Source: Bacteroidales bacterium
GTDB taxonomy: Bacteria; Bacteroidota; Bacteroidia; Bacteroidales; UBA932
Length of the DNA stretch: 44,781 bases
Direction: 5' to 3'
Assembly (NCBI GenBank): GCA_017561885.1
Contig: JAFZBF010000039.1
Span: 1 to 44,781 of the forward strand
Position 1 is the stretch's first letter; each line of letters begins with the position of its first letter. The notes beneath the pieces were generated by a model. That model made no database searches. It saw nothing but the letters and a program-made list of their open reading frames with translations, and was not told where the DNA came from. Positions 20,785-29,493 of this stretch are shown in pieces. Position numbers and translations under genes: made by a program.

Positions 20785-22416
20785 TTACTTGAGATTCCTT
20801 GACTTGACAGATGTTGCCTGCTTTGCAGCGGGAGCTGCAGTAGGAGCAGGAAGTTCATTGCTGATCTTGATGAATGTCACTCCGGCAGGAACTGCGTCGT
20901 AGAACTGGCCTGCAGCGTTGATAAGTCCCCAGTTGTTATCCAACGTAAGCCATCCGCTCTCCAGGACAGAGAACTTGGCGGCAGCGATAGGCGCTTCGAA
21001 TTCATCATCCAAAGCATAGAATGTTGCGCCTAAGTCAGCGTCATAAAGCTGACCTGATGCAGCGGTAAGTTCTGATTCGTCCTCATTTGCGCTGGCGATG
21101 AGTTCACCCCAGTAACCATACTGTGACAGGTAAGGACTCAGACCGTAAATTGAGTAAGTGCCGTCTTCATTCTTCTCAAAGTAAACTTTACCGCTGTATG
21201 ACTCGTCGAAAAGGTTGGTGTAGCTGATCTTGTAAACACCTTCGATGCCGGTGCTGACAAGCAGACAGCTGTAAGCTACGTCACGGCCGAATGCAGCGCT
21301 GGGGTTGCCATAGATATCCTCGAACATGGCTGCTTCAACAGACAGATCCACAGTTCCAAGAACTTCAAGCTCTTCAGGAAGAGGGAAATACATGAATGCG
21401 TAGTCAGAGGTCAACTTCCAGTCTGCAGGGATAGATGAAACTTTTCCGCCTTCGCTGTACTTTACCCTTACAGGATACGGGTTCTTTTCAGTGGCTTCAC
21501 CCATAGCGGCGATCTGCCTGTCGAAAGCAAACGCAACATATGTATCAGCCCACTCGTCAGGAGAGATATAGACACAAGTGTCGCGGGCCTCATTCTCATC
21601 AAGCCAGGTAAGTTCCCACGTATCGTTGGTCATATGAGAATAGATGTCATAATAGAACTCGTACTTATCGAAGTCCGCGTCTTCCCAATCCTCATAATAT
21701 CCATTCTCAAACGGGCTGTAAGCCTCTGAAGGTGTACCGACCTTATTGACGACAACGCCTTCTGCGAAAGAAAGGACAACATATGCACCAGCAGGAGCGC
21801 CGGGAACAACCACTGACAGAGACGTACCTTTGACTTCGATGTCCTCCTCAGGAACAGCGATGACATCTACAGGTTCTGACCAGGAATAGTTCTTTGCAAT
21901 TATGTAAGCTTTGATTGCACCCTCACCTCTTTCAACAGGCTCGTTGAAAGTGATTGAGAAAATGCTGTCGGCTGTTGCGACTTTAGTAATCTCAGGAACG
22001 AGGCTGTCTGAAGTAAGCACAGTTGCGGTAACCACATTACCGGTGAAGCTCTGGCTGTTGCCAGCTATAGCATACACGGTATATTTGGTGTTCGGAACAA
22101 GGTCCTTGAGAACGATGGTAGTGCTGGGGGCTTCTGCATAGTTCACTACGCCTTCAGCATATGCGCTTCCAAGACCTTTCTGGAAAAGTTTGTCAGCATT
22201 GACAGAAGTAGCCTCGCCTTTCAACACAGCGTATGCATAGTATGAAGTACCGTCAACGCCGCTGATCTTGGCAGTAAAGCTGGAATCGCTGACGGCTGAA
22301 GTGGTGATTGAAGGATCCACTGTGCCGACCTTGGCGATCGGATCCTCTTCAAGCCACTGCTGGCAGCCGGTGAAAACGACCAGTGCTACTAAAAGAATTG
22401 AATATATCTTTTTCAT
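20785..22416 (-). CDS. Surface lipoprotein of the SusCD operon with Fn3-like domains
   Basis: The ATG at 22416 gives 543 residues (MKKIYSILLVALVVF); an ATG at 22425 is also possible. The lipobox FTGC is followed by EED-rich residues typical of lipoproteins exported to the Bacteroidetes surface. Residues about 30-240 look like one or two fibronectin-III-type modules, for example LVPNTKYTVYAIAGNS near residue 105. The C-terminal half is acidic and aromatic-rich and resembles SusE/SusF-type or other substrate-capture proteins only in position and style. It is the last gene of a four-gene operon ending at a strong terminator. Most likely it helps SusC/SusD bind a ligand at the cell surface; the ligand is unknown. 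Confidence 0.8.
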   Translation of the reverse strand: MKKIYSILLVALVVFTGCQQWLEEDPIAKVGTVDPSITTSAVSDSSFTAKISGVDGTSYYAYAVLKGEATSVNADKLFQKGLGSAYAEGVVNYAEAPSTTIVLKDLVPNTKYTVYAIAGNSQSFTGNVVTATVLTSDSLVPEITKVATADSIFSITFNEPVERGEGAIKAYIIAKNYSWSEPVDVIAVPEEDIEVKGTSLSVVVPGAPAGAYVVLSFAEGVVVNKVGTPSEAYSPFENGYYEDWEDADFDKYEFYYDIYSHMTNDTWELTWLDENEARDTCVYISPDEWADTYVAFAFDRQIAAMGEATEKNPYPVRVKYSEGGKVSSIPADWKLTSDYAFMYFPLPEELEVLGTVDLSVEAAMFEDIYGNPSAAFGRDVAYSCLLVSTGIEGVYKISYTNLFDESYSGKVYFEKNEDGTYSIYGLSPYLSQYGYWGELIASANEDESELTAASGQLYDADLGATFYALDDEFEAPIAAAKFSVLESGWLTLDNNWGLINAAGQFYDAVPAGVTFIKISNELPAPTAAPAAKQATSVKSRNLK

Positions 22417-22434
22417 ATCAGTCATTGTTTAAGT

Positions 22435-23316
22435 TTATTGCTTGATCATCGGCATAGGTGCATCAATGTACTCCCAGAAGTAAGTTTCATCACGTACATA
22501 GAAGCAGTTTGTCATGGTGATGGTCTTGCCACCGTCGGTAACTACGAAATCAACTGTAGGGGTTTCATCGTTGGCATCATCGAATTTCTCAGTATCGAGA
22601 CCTACGATCATCCATTCGCCATAACCGGCGTCAACTCCTGTACCCTGGAGGCTCGGAACTGTAATACCTACGATATTGCCGTCCTCGTCGAACTGGACGT
22701 TGCCATAGGCAGGAGTGAGACCGTCATTGAGCACAGAACGATGTGAAAGACCGTGGATCCATACGAGAGTAAGGTCTTCTTCGTCTTTGGTAATAGTAAC
22801 CTCATACTGTGTGAAGCCCCTGTTGCTGCCGGCCGGATAAGCCATATAGGTACCGAGGATTGCACTCAGAGGGTGGTCATTGTCAGTAATGGTAACTACG
22901 CAAGAATTCTCTGCGCCTTCCTTGACAGAACCGGTTGATTTGAATTTCACGGTAAACTTAAGGTCACCGGTGAACACGCCGGGTTTGTCAAGAATCTGGA
23001 TGTCGATATTGGCAGTACGCGCATTCGACGAGAAATTCAGGATTCCGGTCTCATCTACAGGTTTGAAATTCTCATTGAGTTTCGCTGTTCCATCGACGAA
23101 TTCATAGCTTACAGTAGAAGAAAGACCTGCTATCGAAGCGAGGGAAACGGGGATGGATATAATACCTGCATCTTCGGATACACTCTTGGTTGCAATACTG
23201 AATGCAACGAATGCGTCGTCCTCATCAAAAACGGGAACCGTGTTGAGATTCTGGCAAGACGCGAGAAGAGCGATACCGACAGTAATCAAAGTAAAATATT
23301 TGTACATTTTTTTCAT
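22435..23316 (-). CDS. Calx-beta-like surface lipoprotein of the SusCD operon
   Basis: The 293-residue protein has a signal peptide with lipobox LLASC. Residues about 30-140 fit a Calx-beta fold: VSEDAGIISIPVSLASI, then YEFVDGTAKLNENF and a closing NSCVVTITDND, as seen in other Bacteroidetes SusCD-associated lipoproteins. The C-terminal half has GTYMAYPAGSNRGFTQYEVT and a terminal aromatic-rich strand region. It starts 20 nt after susD and is followed after 18 nt by the Fn3-like lipoprotein. It is probably a surface substrate-binding or adhesin-like subunit of this uptake complex. The fold call is moderately sure; the ligand is not visible. Confidence 0.8.
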   Translation of the reverse strand: MKKMYKYFTLITVGIALLASCQNLNTVPVFDEDDAFVAFSIATKSVSEDAGIISIPVSLASIAGLSSTVSYEFVDGTAKLNENFKPVDETGILNFSSNARTANIDIQILDKPGVFTGDLKFTVKFKSTGSVKEGAENSCVVTITDNDHPLSAILGTYMAYPAGSNRGFTQYEVTITKDEEDLTLVWIHGLSHRSVLNDGLTPAYGNVQFDEDGNIVGITVPSLQGTGVDAGYGEWMIVGLDTEKFDDANDETPTVDFVVTDGGKTITMTNCFYVRDETYFWEYIDAPMPMIKQ

Positions 23317-23336
23317 TTTCCTTATCTCCTATTGAT

Positions 23337-24815
23337 TTAGAAACCGGGATTCTGTACGAGATTCTCGTTCACGTCGGTCTCGCGTTTGGGAATAGGAAGA
23401 GCCCAGTAGTTGCTGCTCTTGTCGAGGTTGCGGGTAACAACGCCGTCATCATAGTTCAGTGTAGCAGTGGTGCGGGCAAGATCGAACCAGTAGTGGCCCT
23501 CGAAGTTGAGTTCCAGTCTGCGCTCGTTGGCTACGGCTGCAGCGCCGGCAGCAGACAGAAGGCTTGCGCCACGGTTGCTGCGGATAGCGTTAAGGTCGCT
23601 CAGTGCGGTTCCGCCAGCGCCATTGACACAGGCCTCTGCACGGATCAGATACATTTCTGAAAGACGGATGACGATAACGTTGCTGAAGTCAGGGGTGCTG
23701 GTACCGTCGCCCTTGCCTTTACCCTGATATTTCATAGTCCACATCTGACCGAGAGATTTCTCGTCCTTGTCGGTGCAGAACATTACTTTACCGTCGTCTT
23801 TGCCGCGGATACCGGTTGAACCGCGGACGTCACCTTCCTCGAAGATACCCATAAGGTCGAAGCTGGCTGCGCAGTCGGCATAACCGATGGGGTTGGTCAT
23901 ATGTGAGGGACCCTCCCAGTACTCGTCGTAGTCGTTGCTTGCAGCGCCATAGACCTCCAGGATAACCTCACCGCCCTTGTCGGCAGCATCCTTGTTCCAT
24001 ACGGTAGGATATTCAGCTGCAGTCCAGAGCTGGTAGTCACCGCTTTCGATAACCTTGGTAGCATAAGCGGCTGCATTAGACCAGTCCTTCTTGTACAGGT
24101 ATACCCTGGCAAGCAGAGCCCTGATCACATTCAGGTTGAAGTAGCACTTTGAAGATACGCCGCCTGACCTTGCATATGAAGGAGACATAAGGCTTTCTGC
24201 AGTGGTAAGGTCGCTTACAATCTGGTTGAAAGTCTCGGTAACGGTGTTTCTTGCAGGCATCTCGTCAGGTGACTGCGGAGTAGTGATGATCGGAATACCG
24301 AGAGCATCGTTGCTGCCGTCTGTGCGGGCATAGAGCCTGAGGCAGTCGAAGTGAGCAAATGCGCGCAGTGCAAGAGCCTCAGCCTTGAGGTTGTCGACAT
24401 CCTGCTGGGTAACGCCTCCGGTGAGAAGCTCGTCACCTTTCTCATCAATTGCATTGATAACGTTGTTGGCAGCACTGATCACATAGTATGCATAACCCCA
24501 GAGACCTGAGGTACTGCTTTCATTGTAGCTCATTGTGTAAGGAACGGTCATACGTCCAGACGTGAAGTCATTGTTGATGGGACGCATGGCGTTGCCTGAA
24601 CGCATCTCTGCGTCAAGAACGTACATAGCACCGTACCATGAACCGTCAGCGAGAGGTGAATATGCACCGGTAACAGCCTTGTCCAGTCCGTTGTAGTCAC
24701 CGAGGGTGAGTGAAGTAGTCTGGCTGAGAATGGGCGCTTCCACCAAAAAGTCCTTGCATCCAGTGAAAGTCAATGATGCAACGGCTAAAACCAAAATAAC
24801 AATATATTTTTTCAT
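23337..24815 (-). CDS. RagB/SusD-family outer-membrane lipoprotein
   Basis: SusD proteins are lids on SusC transporters that capture the nutrient at the cell surface. The ATG at 24815 gives 492 residues (MKKYIVILVLAVASLTF); a longer in-frame ATG at 24830 adds five. The lipobox FTGC is followed by KDFLVEAPILSQTT, the usual SusD opening. The tetratricopeptide-like region includes ALALRAFAHFDCLRLYAR and RALLARVYLYKKDWSNAAAY. The C-terminal part shows VIRLSEMYLIRAEACVNGAG and LNAIRSNRG, then RRLELNFEGHYWFDLAR, all SusD signatures. It lies 18 nt after susC. With no carbohydrate-active enzyme nearby, a peptide ligand (RagB-like) is as likely as a glycan. Confidence 0.95.
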   Translation of the reverse strand: MKKYIVILVLAVASLTFTGCKDFLVEAPILSQTTSLTLGDYNGLDKAVTGAYSPLADGSWYGAMYVLDAEMRSGNAMRPINNDFTSGRMTVPYTMSYNESSTSGLWGYAYYVISAANNVINAIDEKGDELLTGGVTQQDVDNLKAEALALRAFAHFDCLRLYARTDGSNDALGIPIITTPQSPDEMPARNTVTETFNQIVSDLTTAESLMSPSYARSGGVSSKCYFNLNVIRALLARVYLYKKDWSNAAAYATKVIESGDYQLWTAAEYPTVWNKDAADKGGEVILEVYGAASNDYDEYWEGPSHMTNPIGYADCAASFDLMGIFEEGDVRGSTGIRGKDDGKVMFCTDKDEKSLGQMWTMKYQGKGKGDGTSTPDFSNVIVIRLSEMYLIRAEACVNGAGGTALSDLNAIRSNRGASLLSAAGAAAVANERRLELNFEGHYWFDLARTTATLNYDDGVVTRNLDKSSNYWALPIPKRETDVNENLVQNPGF

Positions 24816-24833
24816 GATATTATCTCCCATACT

Positions 24834-27800
24834 TTAGAATGATACCTCAACACCACCGACGAGTGTCTTGCTCATAGGATAAATACCAGAACCCATACCG
24901 TTTATACCACGCTCGGGGTCAAACCACTCGACATCGTGGAAAGTGTAGAGGTTGAGTCCGCTTACATAAAGCTTGAGGCCTGAGAGTTTAACTTTCTCGA
25001 TCAGTCTGGTCGGGAAGTTGTAAGACAGGGTCACGTCTTTAAGACGCAGGTAGTCGCCTCTTTCAAGCCAACGGGTAGAGGTAGCGGCTGCTGAGTTGGT
25101 ACCGTTGTTCAGGAGGGGTTTCGGATAGACTCCGGTATCACCCGGCTGTTTCCAGTAATTGAGTGCAGTAGCTGCCTGGTTCATATTCTGGCCACCGTCA
25201 GAGTTCAGATAGCGTTTCTCGGTAAGCATTACGTAGTTGCCGCCCTTGAACTCGAAGAATGCGCTGAGGTCGAAGCCCTTCCATGAGAGGCTGGTGTTGA
25301 AACCGCCGGTGAAATTAGGTTCGGGGCTGCCGCAATAGATGTAACGGGCCTTGTTGTAGCTGGTGGTCAGGATGTAAGCGTCGTCGTTGTCGGGATCGCT
25401 CGGATCCTTGGCGCGCCAGAGAGCTGCACCGGTGGTAGGATCTACACCGTAGTAATCTTTCAGATAGAATGTGTAGAACTGTTTTCCTACGGTATGTTTG
25501 ATCTGGTTGTTGTATGACATCTCATTGGTGTCACCGAGGTCGAGGACTTTAGACTTGTTGAATGCAATGTTGAAGCCTACGTTCCAGCTGAAATCCCTGG
25601 TGCGGATGATGTCACCGTCAATCTGGAACTCGATACCCTTGTTGTTGAGGGAACCGATGTTCACGAAGTTGCTTGAGAAACCTGAAGTCTGGGGAACGCT
25701 CTTGTCGAGGAGCATGTCCTTGGTATCACGGGTGTAGACATCGATCTGACCGTTGATGCGTGAATCGAGCATTGCGAAGTCGAGGCCGACGTTCCAGGTG
25801 TAGTTCTTTTCCCAAGAAAGGCTGGGGTTGTCAGGTGAAGAAGGAAGCATACCTGAAGCACCGTTGTATGCAGCGGCACCGTAAACACCGTATGCCCTGT
25901 AGGCGGCGATGTTGTTGTTACCGTTGACACCGTAGCTAGCACGAAGCTTGAGGAGGTTCAGCCAGTTGAGACCGGCCATGAATGCCTCGTTGCTGATGTT
26001 CCATGAACCGCCGACTGACCAGAAGAGACCCCACTGGTTGGCAGAACCGAAGAGTGAGCTTCCGTCTGCACGTACAGCTGCCTGCAGATAATATCTCTGG
26101 TCGTAGCTGTAATCCACGTTGCCGAAGAATGAGAGAAGGGTTTCGGCTGAGTAGTCGTAACCGATCTGGTCGTCAGTAGCGATGGAAGTGGTAGCGTAAG
26201 GGATAGATGCGTCTACGGTAGGTGAATAAGCATAGTAGTAATGGAAGAGTTCCTTCATGGCTTCCTGACCGAGCATTGCACGGAATGAGTGTGCATCGCC
26301 GAAGATTGTGTTGTAGGTAGCCGTGTTGGAAGTGGTCAGACGTACGTACTGGGTAACGCTGGTCTGCAGGGTTCCTTCTGAATCGCCGGGATCCGGACCC
26401 CAGTAACGACGGCCCTCACCGTTGGTGGTCTCGAGCATGTTGTTGGTCTTGAACACGAGGCCTGCGAGAGGCTGCCACTCGAGATACATAGAGGCTTGTG
26501 TACGGAACTGTTTCTCCCACTGAACCTCACCGTCTCTCAACATGTTGTAGAGAGGGTTGGTGTTGTTGTTCTCAGAAATGCGGGTGTTGTATTCGCCGTT
26601 CTCGTCATAGAAAGGAGTCCAAGGGTAAATGCTCAGACCGCCGAAGAACGGGTTGGCGTAGTACAGAGCCTGCATCTCGGTATCGCGGTTGTATGTATAC
26701 GCGAGGTTGACGCGTGAACCGAGGGTCAGGTTGTTGGTGAGCTTATAGTCAGTGTTCACACGGCCTACGATCTTGCTGAACTGGCTGGCGTAAGTGATAC
26801 CGTCAGTGTTCTGGTAAGAAAGTGAAGTATAGAGTTTGCCGCGGTCGTTACCTGCAGAGGCGTTGATTTCGTACTCCTGCATGTTGCCGATCTTGGTGAA
26901 CGCCTTGAGCCAGTTGGTCTGCTCGCGGGTGAGGAGTGAATACGGGAAGTAACCTGCTCCTGTAGGATCGTCAGGATTGATTCCAGCGTTGATGGCGGCC
27001 TGACGGCGGGTGGCGAGGAGCTCGGAACCGGTCATCACCCTGTAATTGTTGTCGTTGGCGAACTGGTTGATACCGTACTTGGCACGTACCTGGAATTTGG
27101 CCTTGCCCTGTGAACCGCTCTTGGTGGTCACGAGGATGACGCCGTTGGCAGCACGTGAACCGTAGATTGAAGCGGCGGCTGCGTCTTTCAGGACAGTGAT
27201 TGACTCGATATCGTTAGGGTTGACGACTGTCATTGCATTGGAGGTGTTGGTGAAGTAACCCTGGTCGCCTGACATTACAGGAATACCGTCGATTACCCAC
27301 AGAGGCTCGTTACCTGCATTGACTGAAGAGATACCGCGGATACGGATGTTTGAGTTGGCACCCGGCTGACCTGTCTGAGCAGTCACCATCACACCGGCCA
27401 TCTTACCTGCCAGCATTTTGTCGACTGAAGCAACAGGGGCCTCTGCGAGGTTCTCTGCGTCAAGAGTAGCGATGGAACCGGTCTTAGCCTCACGCTTCAC
27501 GGTACCGTAACCTACTACAATAACATCATCAAGGAATTCTGTTTCCGGAACGAGAGATACGTTCACAGTACCGCGGTTGTTGACTGCAACCTCCTGTGTC
27601 GTATAACCGATGGAAGAGAATACCAACACGCCGTTTCCAGGTGCGGAAACAACGTAACTACCCAATGCATCGGAAGCTGTACCCTGCATAGTTCCCTTAA
27701 CCTGGATGGAAGCGAACGGAACAGGTTCACCTGTAGATGCATCAGTGACAGTACCCCTGACCTGTACATTCTGTGCGGATGCTATTCCGACAGAAAGGAC

Positions 27801-27839
27801 AAGCGCAACGGCTGCCATTAAAAGTCTGATCTTTTTCAT
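24834..27839 (-). CDS. SusC/RagA-family TonB-linked outer-membrane transporter
   Basis: SusC-type TonB-dependent transporters import nutrients captured by SusD, powered by TonB-ExbBD. The 1001-residue protein has a signal peptide (to ASAQ, about 23), then a carboxypeptidase-regulatory-like domain (about 25-100: VRGTVTDASTGEPVPFASIQ). The TonB box region DDVIVVGYGTVKREAKTGS follows, then a plug domain with NIRIRGISSVNAGNEPLWVI and GSRAANGVILVTTKSG, and a large C-terminal barrel ending in GGVEVSF with a terminal Phe. It has no N-terminal extension for anti-sigma signalling, so it is the plain transport type. It heads the operon susC-susD-Calx-beta-Fn3. Substrate cannot be read from sequence. 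Confidence 0.96.
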   Translation of the reverse strand: MKKIRLLMAAVALVLSVGIASAQNVQVRGTVTDASTGEPVPFASIQVKGTMQGTASDALGSYVVSAPGNGVLVFSSIGYTTQEVAVNNRGTVNVSLVPETEFLDDVIVVGYGTVKREAKTGSIATLDAENLAEAPVASVDKMLAGKMAGVMVTAQTGQPGANSNIRIRGISSVNAGNEPLWVIDGIPVMSGDQGYFTNTSNAMTVVNPNDIESITVLKDAAAASIYGSRAANGVILVTTKSGSQGKAKFQVRAKYGINQFANDNNYRVMTGSELLATRRQAAINAGINPDDPTGAGYFPYSLLTREQTNWLKAFTKIGNMQEYEINASAGNDRGKLYTSLSYQNTDGITYASQFSKIVGRVNTDYKLTNNLTLGSRVNLAYTYNRDTEMQALYYANPFFGGLSIYPWTPFYDENGEYNTRISENNNTNPLYNMLRDGEVQWEKQFRTQASMYLEWQPLAGLVFKTNNMLETTNGEGRRYWGPDPGDSEGTLQTSVTQYVRLTTSNTATYNTIFGDAHSFRAMLGQEAMKELFHYYYAYSPTVDASIPYATTSIATDDQIGYDYSAETLLSFFGNVDYSYDQRYYLQAAVRADGSSLFGSANQWGLFWSVGGSWNISNEAFMAGLNWLNLLKLRASYGVNGNNNIAAYRAYGVYGAAAYNGASGMLPSSPDNPSLSWEKNYTWNVGLDFAMLDSRINGQIDVYTRDTKDMLLDKSVPQTSGFSSNFVNIGSLNNKGIEFQIDGDIIRTRDFSWNVGFNIAFNKSKVLDLGDTNEMSYNNQIKHTVGKQFYTFYLKDYYGVDPTTGAALWRAKDPSDPDNDDAYILTTSYNKARYIYCGSPEPNFTGGFNTSLSWKGFDLSAFFEFKGGNYVMLTEKRYLNSDGGQNMNQAATALNYWKQPGDTGVYPKPLLNNGTNSAAATSTRWLERGDYLRLKDVTLSYNFPTRLIEKVKLSGLKLYVSGLNLYTFHDVEWFDPERGINGMGSGIYPMSKTLVGGVEVSF

Positions 27840-28143
27840 CTGTTGTTTTTTTAGGTTATTGAATTATATGTTAATTTTTGAAATAGCCGTATTTCAGGTC
27901 AAACAACAATAACACATTTAAGCTGCAAAAATGGTAATTTTCATCGAAAAAATCAAAAAAATTATATTTTATAACAATCCCTCCTTCAATCCAGATGACA
28001 TCCGGGGCTTTTTTTGCAGCTCAAGAACAGAGCAGGAAGGATAAAATAAACAAACATTCAGCAATTCGCCTTACACTTTTAAAGCAATTTGCGAATTTCA
28101 CTTCAAAATCAGAAGCAAAAGAAGTGATTATACTTACGAATGA
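27840..28143. other. AT-rich intergenic region upstream of susC
   Basis: These 304 bases hold no convincing coding frame. They contain a possible susC promoter (27900-27929) and a perfect 11-bp inverted repeat (27921-27931 with 28011-28021) whose left arm covers the possible -33 box. The terminator-like stem of the carbonic anhydrase-like gene lies at the right end. Confidence 0.6.
27900..27929 (-). promoter_or_regulatory. Possible susC promoter
   Basis: On the minus strand TTTG (27929-27926) and a second TTTG (27903-27900) are 22 nt apart, fitting the -33 and the 3' half of the -7 box. The TA of TAnnTTTG is GT here, so the match is imperfect. The box ends 60 nt before the susC ATG. Confidence 0.35.
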
Positions 28144-28148
28144 TCACT
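28113..28148 (-). terminator. Weak terminator of the carbonic anhydrase-like gene
   Basis: On the minus strand a 6-bp stem (28143-28148 with 28123-28128) with a 14-nt loop includes the stop codon and is followed by TCTTTTGCTTCT. The stem is short and the T-run is broken, so this is tentative. Confidence 0.35.
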
Positions 28149-28650
28149 CGTACCAAGTTTTATAGAGCAGATAACCCTGTGCATTCTTATGGGCGGCTTC
28201 AGCTATCGCATCGCTGGCATCTTTCACTTTCCTGGCGGGCACGCCGGCATATATACCTGGTTCCAGCACCTGGTTGCTGAGCACCACGGCTCCGGCTGCT
28301 ATGATCGTATTGTCAGGAATGACTGCGTTGTCCATAAGGATGGCCCCCATCCCCACAAGCACGTTGTTGCCGACCTTGGCACCGTGGATGACGGCGTTAT
28401 GGCCCACTGACACGTCGTCGCCGATCTCGACTACGGACCTATTATATAATGTATGGAGTACTGCGCCGTCCTGGATATTGACGCGGTTACCTATCTTTAT
28501 CGTGTTGACATCGCCGCGTAGCACCACGGAATACCAGATGCTGCAGTCATCTCCCATCGTCACGTCACCAATGATTGCTGCATTCTCGGCGATGAAGCAG
28601 TTCTTTCCGATCTTGGGCGTAAAGCCCCTGAGTTCTCTTATCAAAGCCAT
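28144..28650 (-). CDS. Gamma-carbonic anhydrase-like hexapeptide-repeat protein
   Basis: The ATG at 28650 gives 168 residues (MALIRELRGFTPKIG); the frame extends to 28674 without a better start. The protein is a left-handed beta-helix built of hexapeptide repeats, such as IGDVTMGDDCSIWYSVVLRG and NVLVGMGAILMDNAVIPDNT. The three histidines expected for the gamma-carbonic anhydrase zinc site are present, in VLHTLYN, VGHNAVIHG (two). Members of this family include true anhydrases and relatives (YrdA/PaaY-like) with weak or unknown activity, so enzymatic function is likely but not certain. It is cytoplasmic, stands alone, and is transcribed away from murI from a shared 69-bp region containing two opposed -7 boxes. 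Confidence 0.9.
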   Translation of the reverse strand: MALIRELRGFTPKIGKNCFIAENAAIIGDVTMGDDCSIWYSVVLRGDVNTIKIGNRVNIQDGAVLHTLYNRSVVEIGDDVSVGHNAVIHGAKVGNNVLVGMGAILMDNAVIPDNTIIAAGAVVLSNQVLEPGIYAGVPARKVKDASDAIAEAAHKNAQGYLLYKTWYE

Positions 28651-28671
28651 ATAGTATCGTCTGACAGGGCG

Positions 28672-28679
28672 CAAAGATA
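28672..28679 (-). promoter_or_regulatory. -7 box (TATCTTTG) for the carbonic anhydrase-like gene
   Basis: On the minus strand TATCTTTG fits TAnnTTTG and ends 21 nt before the ATG at 28650. A TTTA about 20 nt upstream may be a weak -33 box. It faces the murI promoter. Confidence 0.5.
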
Positions 28680-28692
28680 TTTAAAAAATGCG

Positions 28693-28700
28693 TATTTTTG
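28693..28700 (+). promoter_or_regulatory. -7 box (TATTTTTG) for murI
   Basis: TATTTTTG fits the TAnnTTTG consensus and ends 19 nt before the murI ATG at 28720. No TTTG is visible at the -33 position. Confidence 0.5.
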
Positions 28701-28719
28701 TAAAAGTCATATTACAGAA

Positions 28720-29493
28720 ATGATAGGCATATTCGATTCCGGCATAGGCGGTCTGTCCGTATTCAAGGAACTCGTCAGGCTTCTGCCCGATGAGAGATAT
28801 GTCTATTTCAGCGACAGCCGGAACTGCCCCTACGGCCCCAAGGCGGCTCCGTTCATAAAGGAACGCTCAAGCCAGATTACGGATTTCCTGATCGGCCAGG
28901 GAGCCGAAATCATTGTTGTAGCCTGCAACACGGCCACGGCCGCCGCGATAAAGCACCTCAGGGAGAACTACCGGATGCCTTTCGTCGGGATGGAGCCTGC
29001 CATAAAGCCGGCGATACTGCGCTCCGAGAGCGGAGTCGTGGGTGTCCTTGCCACAGCAGGCACACTCAAGGGCGCGCTGTACCTCAACACACTGGCAACT
29101 TTCAAAGGTGACGTGAAAGTAATTGAGCGCATCGGAGAAGGTCTCGTGGAGGCCGTCGAGCGCGCGGACTTCGATTCACCCGAGGTGGAAGGCCTGCTGC
29201 GCAGCTACATCGAACCTATGCTCGACGAGGGCGCAGACCACATCGTCCTGGGCTGCACCCACTACCCTTTCCTGCTGGACACCATAAAGAAAATAGTCGA
29301 CGGCCGCGCGAAGATAGTCAACCCCGCCCCTGCCGTCGCACGCCAGGCCGACCGTCTGTATGCGAAAAAGGCGCATCACGATGATACGCCTTTCTGCACT
29401 TTTTATTCAAGCGCCGCCTTCACTGAACCGGTCAAGGAACTTGCCCGGTCGCTGACGGCCTCGCCCTGCGAGTTTTACGACAACACTCTTTAA
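28720..29493 (+). CDS. murI: Glutamate racemase
   Basis: MurI interconverts L- and D-glutamate in the cytoplasm, supplying D-Glu for peptidoglycan. The 257 residues have the family order: IGIFDSGIGGLSVFKEL at the N-terminus, the first catalytic cysteine in VVACNTATAAAIKHL (near 70), and the second in IVLGCTHYPFLLDTI (near 180). Length is normal. It is monocistronic, read from its own promoter, and converges on ilvE with a 4-nt overlap of the two 3' ends. A variable stretch near residues 217-225 encodes a hairpin that on the other strand looks like the ilv operon terminator. Confidence 0.96.
   Translation: MIGIFDSGIGGLSVFKELVRLLPDERYVYFSDSRNCPYGPKAAPFIKERSSQITDFLIGQGAEIIVVACNTATAAAIKHLRENYRMPFVGMEPAIKPAILRSESGVVGVLATAGTLKGALYLNTLATFKGDVKVIERIGEGLVEAVERADFDSPEVEGLLRSYIEPMLDEGADHIVLGCTHYPFLLDTIKKIVDGRAKIVNPAPAVARQADRLYAKKAHHDDTPFCTFYSSAAFTEPVKELARSLTASPCEFYDNTL
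29367..29393 (-). terminator. Possible ilv operon terminator embedded in murI
   Basis: On the minus strand an 11-bp stem (one G-T pair; outer arms 29387-29393 with 29367-29373) with a 5-nt loop ends in a run of five T shared with the stem. It lies about 100 nt after the ilvE stop, inside the murI coding region. No other terminator is visible for the ilv operon. Confidence 0.45.

Noticed and set aside
27991..28017. Hairpin followed by a T-run on the plus strand (CCAGAT/ATCCGG)
   Set aside because: The stem has a mismatch, and no plus-strand gene ends before it, so there is nothing for it to terminate.
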